From contig SIAG01000141.1 of NCBI GenBank assembly GCA_009691925.1, positions 1 through 9,575 on the forward strand: DNA of 9,575 bases, given 5' to 3'. Numbering within the stretch: position 1 is the stretch's first letter; every line of letters begins with the position of its first letter. Positions 7,001 to 9,575 of the stretch are shown here, piece by piece. The notes under the pieces are model-generated. The model was not told the origin of the DNA. It ran no database searches and saw only the letters and a list, made by a program, of their open reading frames with translations. A program made the translations under genes and the position numbers. This DNA is from Planctomycetaceae bacterium. GTDB lineage: Bacteria > Planctomycetota > Planctomycetia > Pirellulales > UBA1268.

Positions 7001-8078
7001 TGGCGGCGGCAAGCCGGGCGTCGCGCATCGCCTCGCGGCGGCGGATGTCGTTGCTGAGGCCGGTCTCGAGGGCGGCGATGCGGGCCGGATACTTCTCCCC
7101 GGCCTCCTTCCGCCCACTCTCAACCTTGGCTCGGATCGTCGCCGTGGCGGTCTGGTATTTCCCCTCGAGCTCCGCCAGCTGGGTATCGCGCTTCGCGGCA
7201 AGGTCGGCGAGCGTCTTCTTCGCCCGCGACTCCAGATCGACGAGATCATGCTTCGCCTTCGCCTCCATCTGCTTCGCTTGGAGGCCGCTGCGGACCTTGA
7301 TCCATTCGGCTGCGGGGGCGAGGAGCCTCTTGCCCCGGAGCACGTCGCGCTCGATCGCCGTCCACAGCTCGAGGGCCTTCTGGGCCGCCTCTTTCTTGAG
7401 GCCACCGAAGATCGTCTTGGAGGCCTCGAGCGCGAAAAGCTCCTTGGTGCGCCCGATCGCTCCTTCATGGGCCCCTTTGAGCTCGGTGAGGAGCCCGTCC
7501 CCCTCCGGCACGGGGCTGTCGTCGGCCGCCGCCGCGCCGGCCTTCACGCCGCACTTGGTGAGAAACTCCTTCGCCTTCGCTGCCGCCTCTTCGAGTTGGC
7601 TGCCCCATAGCACGTGCTCCTTCTCGCACCGGGCGAGGAGCTTCGACGGGTCGTTCCGCTTCTCCTTGAAGACCTCTCTCACCGAGCCCTGCTCGAACTC
7701 GCTGTCCTCGCGGATCTTGGTCGACTGCTCGTCGCAGGCTCGGCTCAAGGCGGAGGCCTTCGTCTTCCGCTGCTCGTCGATCTTCTGCTGTTCGGCCGCC
7801 CCCTGTGATTCGAGGCGCTTCAGCACCGCGTCGTATTCCTTCTTAACCGCCTCGATCTCCCCACGGTGTTTCGCCGTGGTGGCGCCGATCCCCTCGCGCG
7901 CCTCCGAGGTTGCCGCGGCAATCTCCCGGTCACGTTCCGCAATGATCTCGTTCTCGAGGCGCGCCCGGGTGGCGGCCGCGGCGCGGAGGCGCACTATCTG
8001 AAGTCGGAGGTGATTGCGATCGTAGGCCTCGACGGCGATGGCTCCAGGGGCGGGGGGGGAAATCTCGTCGGTCGACAT
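4083..8078 (-). CDS. FtsK/SpoIIIE-type ATPase, EccC/EssC-like, with N-terminal coiled coil
   Basis: This is a 1331-residue protein. Residues about 20-390 are highly charged, Ala/Glu/Lys/Arg-rich and heptad-like, predicting a long coiled coil. Three ATPase-like modules follow. Module 1 (about 440-660) has no Walker A (VKTTADQKEAA in its place) but keeps beta-strand patterns such as FTIIDP and YRFVVVSN. Module 2 (about 690-950) is canonical: Walker A GKTGSGKST at 730-738, Walker B ILLIIDEFQ with D838-E839, and the SQTLGG and MGQMAVRIALQ blocks typical of FtsK/EccC. Module 3 (about 1010-1270) is degenerate, with GQREDLAVS at the P-loop and VFVVVRDLARF at Walker B. The tail is acidic and contains FGFGGGDGEFNFTKFLDD. 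In type VII secretion such ATPases recognise and drive export of WXG100 substrates. Here no transmembrane helix or FHA domain is visible, unlike EccC or EssC. GGAG lies about six bases before ATG 8078. Two WXG-like genes lie upstream. Confidence 0.93.
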   Translation of the reverse strand: MSTDEISPPAPGAIAVEAYDRNHLRLQIVRLRAAAATRARLENEIIAERDREIAAATSEAREGIGATTAKHRGEIEAVKKEYDAVLKRLESQGAAEQQKIDEQRKTKASALSRACDEQSTKIREDSEFEQGSVREVFKEKRNDPSKLLARCEKEHVLWGSQLEEAAAKAKEFLTKCGVKAGAAAADDSPVPEGDGLLTELKGAHEGAIGRTKELFALEASKTIFGGLKKEAAQKALELWTAIERDVLRGKRLLAPAAEWIKVRSGLQAKQMEAKAKHDLVDLESRAKKTLADLAAKRDTQLAELEGKYQTATATIRAKVESGRKEAGEKYPARIAALETGLSNDIRRREAMRDARLAAATDRHAERTRAMTEDWSCLRRETAAIWEEANRIDAACFPAWEALADGSAALPAHDPPGLRFGTLALAMSKIPGGVSAQSDLNAFGPATWTQPAAIPFPAESSVLVKTTADQKEAAGTFLQALTLRIASGAPAGQTRFTIIDPLGLGKHFAGFMHLADHDELLVTSRIWTEPQQIEQRLADITDQMELVIQKYLRNEYPSIGAYNADAEVPEPYRFVVVSNFPANFTETSARRLASIAASGARCGVYTIVSVDTKQTMPANFTLSDIEQHATTLVLKDGTFTWQDPEFSKWPLGVEQSPSDEVFTNVIQRVGRAAKAAKRVEVPFDRVAPPEDRWWTGSTASGIDVPLGPAGAKKMQHMKLGKGTSQHVLIAGKTGSGKSTMMHALITNLALTYSPNEVQFYLIDFKKGVEFKIYDHYELPHARVIAIESEREFGLSVLEQLDRELKQRGDLFRELAVQDLAGFRATGSPEPMPRILLIIDEFQELFIEDDKLAQDSSLILDRLVRQGRAFGMHVLLGSQTLGGSYSLPRATMGQMAVRIALQCNEADSSLILSEDNSAARLLTRPGEAIYNDANGMVTGNNPFQVVWLDDARREWYLGELRRLADRRTDIPPVPRIVFDGNQAADPDGNVLLRELLAKGTSGGRELVAPVAWLGDAIAIKDPTTAIFRRQGGANLLIVGQREDLAVSLLAMAIVGLAAANDPFPGGKLGHDARFVLLEPAVADEKPDLLLSQLAASLPHDFVNIGRLGVTDGMADLAAEVKRRLDHQVLDGEAVFVVVRDLARFRELRKADGDFGFSFSGGDKKAGPADNFATILRDGPAVGIHTLIWCDSLTNLMRTFERGALKEFELRVLFQMSGSDSSQLVDSPLASKLGPQRAIFIHEETGTFEKFRPYAFPSGEWLAGVSERLRARPQGTRSERSRVERPTDGATTAEPEKEELNFGFGGGDGEFNFTKFLDDPPAGDGTAAPPPEAG

Positions 8079-8213
8079 GGGGGCTCCGGGAATCGGCGAA
8101 AAAAACGAATCGCGGTCGTCACCGCAGCCTTGGAGAAACGTCGCTCGCGAGGGTCGGGATGGCTCGCCGGGGGAAAGGAGGGGGACGGAAAGGGGGAGAA
8201 GCGGGAACGCCCG
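8079..8213. other. Intergenic gap within the minus-strand cluster
   Basis: This is the only sizeable gap (135 bp) inside the cluster. On the minus strand it is pyrimidine-rich near its start, holds the palindrome CTCGCGAG, and has a small GCGG-TGA-CCGC hairpin followed a few bases later by seven T residues. It could hold an internal promoter or a weak attenuator that sets the level of the large ATPase below that of its small partners. I see no convincing -35/-10 pair. Confidence 0.3.
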
Positions 8214-8450
8214 TCAGCGCCCCCCCTCGTCGGCGACGTCCCGGGCCGCCCGCGAGAGCACCTCGGCGAGCCGGCCGATCGCCTCGAGGGTCTGCTTCAC
8301 ATCCGGCATGATCGGCTCGAGGTGGTCTTTATGAAACGTTTTCGCCGTGGCGTCGTTCCAGGTATCGGTGGCGGCGTTCCACTTGATGTCGAGTTGCTTG
8401 AGGGCGAGGGCGAGCTTCGAGGCCCCTCCCGACAGATCGAATGACTTCAT
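8214..8450 (-). CDS. Small WXG100-like helical-hairpin protein (78 aa)
   Basis: This 78-residue protein is predicted to be nearly all helical, with a turn near W31-N-D. The segment WNDATAKTFHKDHLEPI resembles the WXG turn and following amphipathic helix of WXG100/ESAT-6 proteins, with Asp in place of Gly. The second helix is VKQTLEAIGRLAEVLSRAARDV. There is no Tyr, so the YxxxD/E export signal is absent. Start ATG 8450 is supported by GGAGGA six bases upstream and by a four-base ATGA overlap with the stop of the 212-aa gene, which implies translational coupling. A longer in-frame reading from 8711 only repeats the upstream gene in another frame. Its likely role is as a substrate or structural partner of the FtsK-like ATPase, perhaps as a heterodimer with the 90-aa protein. 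Family membership is inferred from motif and context. Confidence 0.85.
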   Translation of the reverse strand: MKSFDLSGGASKLALALKQLDIKWNAATDTWNDATAKTFHKDHLEPIMPDVKQTLEAIGRLAEVLSRAARDVADEGGR

Positions 8451-9085
8451 GCACGTTCCTCCCCTGGCGTGGCCGGCTGCGTCGGACCGATGGCTGGCCC
8501 TGCAGGCTCGTCGGTCGGGCCGGTCGCGGGGGCCTCGTCGGTGGGGCGGGCCATCGTGGCTCCCGAGCCGCCGCTGCCGCCAGAGCCTGCGGCGGCTGGG
8601 CCCTGGGTGGCACGGTAGGCATCGAGGGCCTTGAGCATCCGCTCGAGGGCCGCCATGGCCTTCGGGCAGTTGACGTCGATCACCTCGCGGAAATGGACGA
8701 GCCGGACGCACGTCTCCCTGAATTGCTGCTCGACGACCGGCTTCCAGCGGCGGACGGCCGCCTCTTTCTGCTCGGCATATTCCAGCCGCTTCCGCGCTTT
8801 GTCGAGATTCTTCTTCTCCTCGATGCAGGAGGGGGTGTTGTCGCCAACCTTCTTGAAGGCCCGGCAGTGCTCGAGATCCTTGATCGCCTTGTTGACCGCG
8901 TCGCCGGCCCGTCGCACTTCGCTCTTCCAGTACGCGGCGCGCTCCATCGTCAGATACTCGACCCCGCGCCGCCCCTCGAGCTGCACCTCGCCGAGGGCCT
9001 GCCCCGACTCATGCGCGAACGACGCTAGGGCCGCCTTCAGGAAGACGAGGGTGTCGATCGATTTGACATCGGCCTGACCGGACAT
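8447..9085 (-). CDS. Coiled-coil protein with Gly/Pro-rich tail (212 aa), type VII-associated
   Basis: I do not recognise a named family. Residues about 10-160 are helical and strongly charged (KDLEHCRAF, KNLDKARKRLEYAEQKEAAVRRW), predicting an antiparallel coiled coil. Four cysteines sit at 74, 87, 126 and 140. Residues about 162-212 form a low-complexity tail with GSGGSGGSG followed by Pro/Thr/Glu repeats of the PTDE type. There is no signal peptide or membrane segment. Two YxxxE matches occur near the N-terminus (Y44-E48 and Y52-E56), but they are not in the C-terminal position expected of a type VII signal. It starts 25 bp after the 90-aa WXG-like gene, with GGGAG about six bases upstream of ATG 9085, and overlaps the next gene by four bases. 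It may be an LXG- or EspB-like larger substrate, or a chaperone or scaffold for the two small proteins. Confidence 0.85.
   Translation of the reverse strand: MSGQADVKSIDTLVFLKAALASFAHESGQALGEVQLEGRRGVEYLTMERAAYWKSEVRRAGDAVNKAIKDLEHCRAFKKVGDNTPSCIEEKKNLDKARKRLEYAEQKEAAVRRWKPVVEQQFRETCVRLVHFREVIDVNCPKAMAALERMLKALDAYRATQGPAAAGSGGSGGSGATMARPTDEAPATGPTDEPAGPAIGPTQPATPGEERA
8457..8462 (-). promoter_or_regulatory. Strong ribosome binding site of the 78-aa gene
   Basis: On the minus strand GGAGGA is followed by six bases and then ATG 8450. It lies inside the end of the 212-aa gene and is the best Shine-Dalgarno site in the cluster. Together with the ATGA overlap it fixes this start and suggests high, coupled translation of the small protein. 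Confidence 0.65.
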
Positions 9086-9110
9086 GCTTCTCCCCCACGG
9101 CTGTGTCGGC

Positions 9111-9383
9111 TCACCGCTGCTGCTGGTATTCCTCGATCCGTTCCGCCTTGCGGATCAGGTACGGAACATATTCGCCGGTCGATTCGACAAACCGGCCGAA
9201 CTGATTGAGCTGCTGCTCGAACTCCTCGCTGAACTTCTGGTGTTCACCGTCGCGCCATGTGGCGCCGAGCGCCGAGAGTTGACGCTGAACGGTCTGCATC
9301 TGCGCCATCACTTCGCCGCTGAAGTGACGGAGCCGGGCCGCGAACCGGCGGAGCTCCTGCGGATCGACGATTGCCTGTCCCAT
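9111..9383 (-). CDS. WXG100-like protein (90 aa)
   Basis: This 90-residue protein is predicted to be a helical hairpin: helix 1 at about 8-38 (ELRRFAARLRHFSGEVMAQM onward), turn LGATWRDGEH at 39-48, and helix 2 at about 49-88 (KFSEEFEQQLNQFGRFVEST onward). Length, a central Trp at 43, and the downstream F-x-x-x-F pattern match WXG100/ESAT-6 family secretion targets. The motif reads W-R-D-G rather than W-x-G, a variant shape also seen in the neighbouring 78-aa protein. No C-terminal YxxxD/E is present. Start ATG 9383 is preceded by a run of purines, AAGGGGGAT, about nine bases upstream. Extending the frame upstream gives basic, low-complexity sequence that does not look coding. It is the first gene of the minus-strand cluster and a probable substrate or partner of the FtsK-like ATPase. 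Confidence 0.88.
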   Translation of the reverse strand: MGQAIVDPQELRRFAARLRHFSGEVMAQMQTVQRQLSALGATWRDGEHQKFSEEFEQQLNQFGRFVESTGEYVPYLIRKAERIEEYQQQR

Positions 9384-9481
9384 CGGATGATCCCCCTTCG
9401 AGGGCCGGCGACCCAAGCGCCCCGGCTGAACGCATCTTACACACTCCGCTCCAAAGCCGGCTGAAGGGGGCAGGGGCGGGG

Positions 9482-9508
9482 TTGGTTTTTTCGCAAGGCA
9501 GGTAGAAT
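9482..9508 (+). promoter_or_regulatory. Possible promoter for a divergent + strand gene
   Basis: TTGGTT (9482-9487) and TAGAAT (9503-9508, one base off TATAAT) are separated by 15 bases, a little short of the optimum. It points toward the ATG at 9546. The -35 match is weak. No equally good box was found for the minus-strand cluster in 9384-9545. Confidence 0.3.
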
Positions 9509-9520
9509 CTTCGAAGAGTC
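9505..9520. repeat. Short near-palindrome between the divergent genes
   Basis: TCTTCGAAGA (9508-9517) is a perfect 10-bp palindrome. It extends to the 16-bp GAATCTTCGAAGAGTC with one mispaired position. It overlaps the end of the possible -10 box, where a repressor or activator could bind. A chance match is possible for a site this short. Confidence 0.35.
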
Positions 9521-9545
9521 CCCGCCGCCCGGAGTTTAGCCCGCG

Positions 9546-9575
9546 ATGACGCGCCCCGATCCTGCCCCGCACGCT
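9546..9575 (+). CDS. Possible start of a divergent gene (partial, runs off the right edge)
   Basis: ATG 9546 opens a frame of ten codons (MTRPDPAPHA) that stays open to the window end. GGAG at 9531-9534 lies 11 bases upstream and a possible promoter is at 9482-9508. Too little is visible to suggest a product, and the site may not be a gene start at all. Confidence 0.3.
   Translation, partial: MTRPDPAPHA

Noticed and set aside
4362..7610. Two long + strand frames (4362-6143 and 6198-7610) opposite the ATPase gene
   Set aside because: The minus strand here encodes unmistakable Walker A and B motifs and a coherent coiled coil. The + strand frames are low-complexity products of GC-rich codon bias.
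8079..8213. Hairpin plus T run on the minus strand as an intrinsic terminator between the 78-aa gene and the ATPase
   Set aside because: The stem is only four or five base pairs and the T run is separated from it by several bases. It is too weak to call a terminator, and the genes look co-transcribed.
8451..8711. N-terminal extension of the 78-aa protein to 165 aa
   Set aside because: The extension is Arg/Pro/Gly-rich and is simply the out-of-frame reading of the 212-aa gene. ATG 8450 has GGAGGA and an ATGA overlap.
9384..9572. N-terminal extension of the 90-aa WXG-like protein to 153 aa
   Set aside because: The added residues are basic and low-complexity, the total would be far above WXG100 length, and ATG 9383 fits the family.
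1..9575. CRISPR array, tRNA or rRNA
   Set aside because: No regularly spaced direct repeats and no cloverleaf or rRNA-like sequence were seen on either strand.

Overview
The window is GC-rich DNA that looks like a planctomycete or a close relative. That assignment is an inference from codon bias, the style of the protein families, the weak or variable Shine-Dalgarno sites and the mobile-element content; no rRNA or other marker gene is present. It splits into a mobile-element scrapyard (about 1-1776) and a minus-strand gene cluster (1777-9383), with the possible start of a divergent gene at the right edge.

Left part: the first ~70 bases encode, on the minus strand, a fragment of an ISAs1-type transposase. 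This abuts a complete-looking IS256-family insertion sequence (about 78-1434). Its transposase is intact (ATG at 220, stop at 1401; DDE residues D170, D236, E344). Its 38-bp terminal inverted repeats match at 35 positions, but only after a 59-bp palindromic element (92-150) is removed from the middle of the left repeat. A second, degraded copy of the palindromic element lies at 1468-1530. It adjoins a + strand pseudogene fragment that reads as a HINT (Hedgehog/intein) domain of the kind found in polymorphic toxins, broken by a TAG at 1687.

Right part: five minus-strand genes read from 9383 down to 1777 and are tightly spaced. In order of transcription they are: a 90-aa WXG100-like protein; a 212-aa coiled-coil protein with a Gly/Pro-rich tail; a 78-aa second WXG100-like protein, whose ATG overlaps the previous stop (ATGA); a 1331-aa FtsK/SpoIIIE-type ATPase; and a 753-aa protein with a signal peptide. 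Small helical-hairpin proteins beside an EccC/EssC-like ATPase are the hallmark of type VII (ESX/Wss) secretion. This version is unusual. The ATPase has no visible transmembrane segment and no FHA domain, and carries a ~370-residue coiled coil at its N-terminus. Only its middle ATPase domain keeps canonical Walker motifs. No EccB, EccD, EccE, EsaA, EssB or mycosin homologue is visible here. The cluster is therefore either the core of a divergent type VII-like system or a cytosolic FtsK-like machine that has adopted WXG-like partners.
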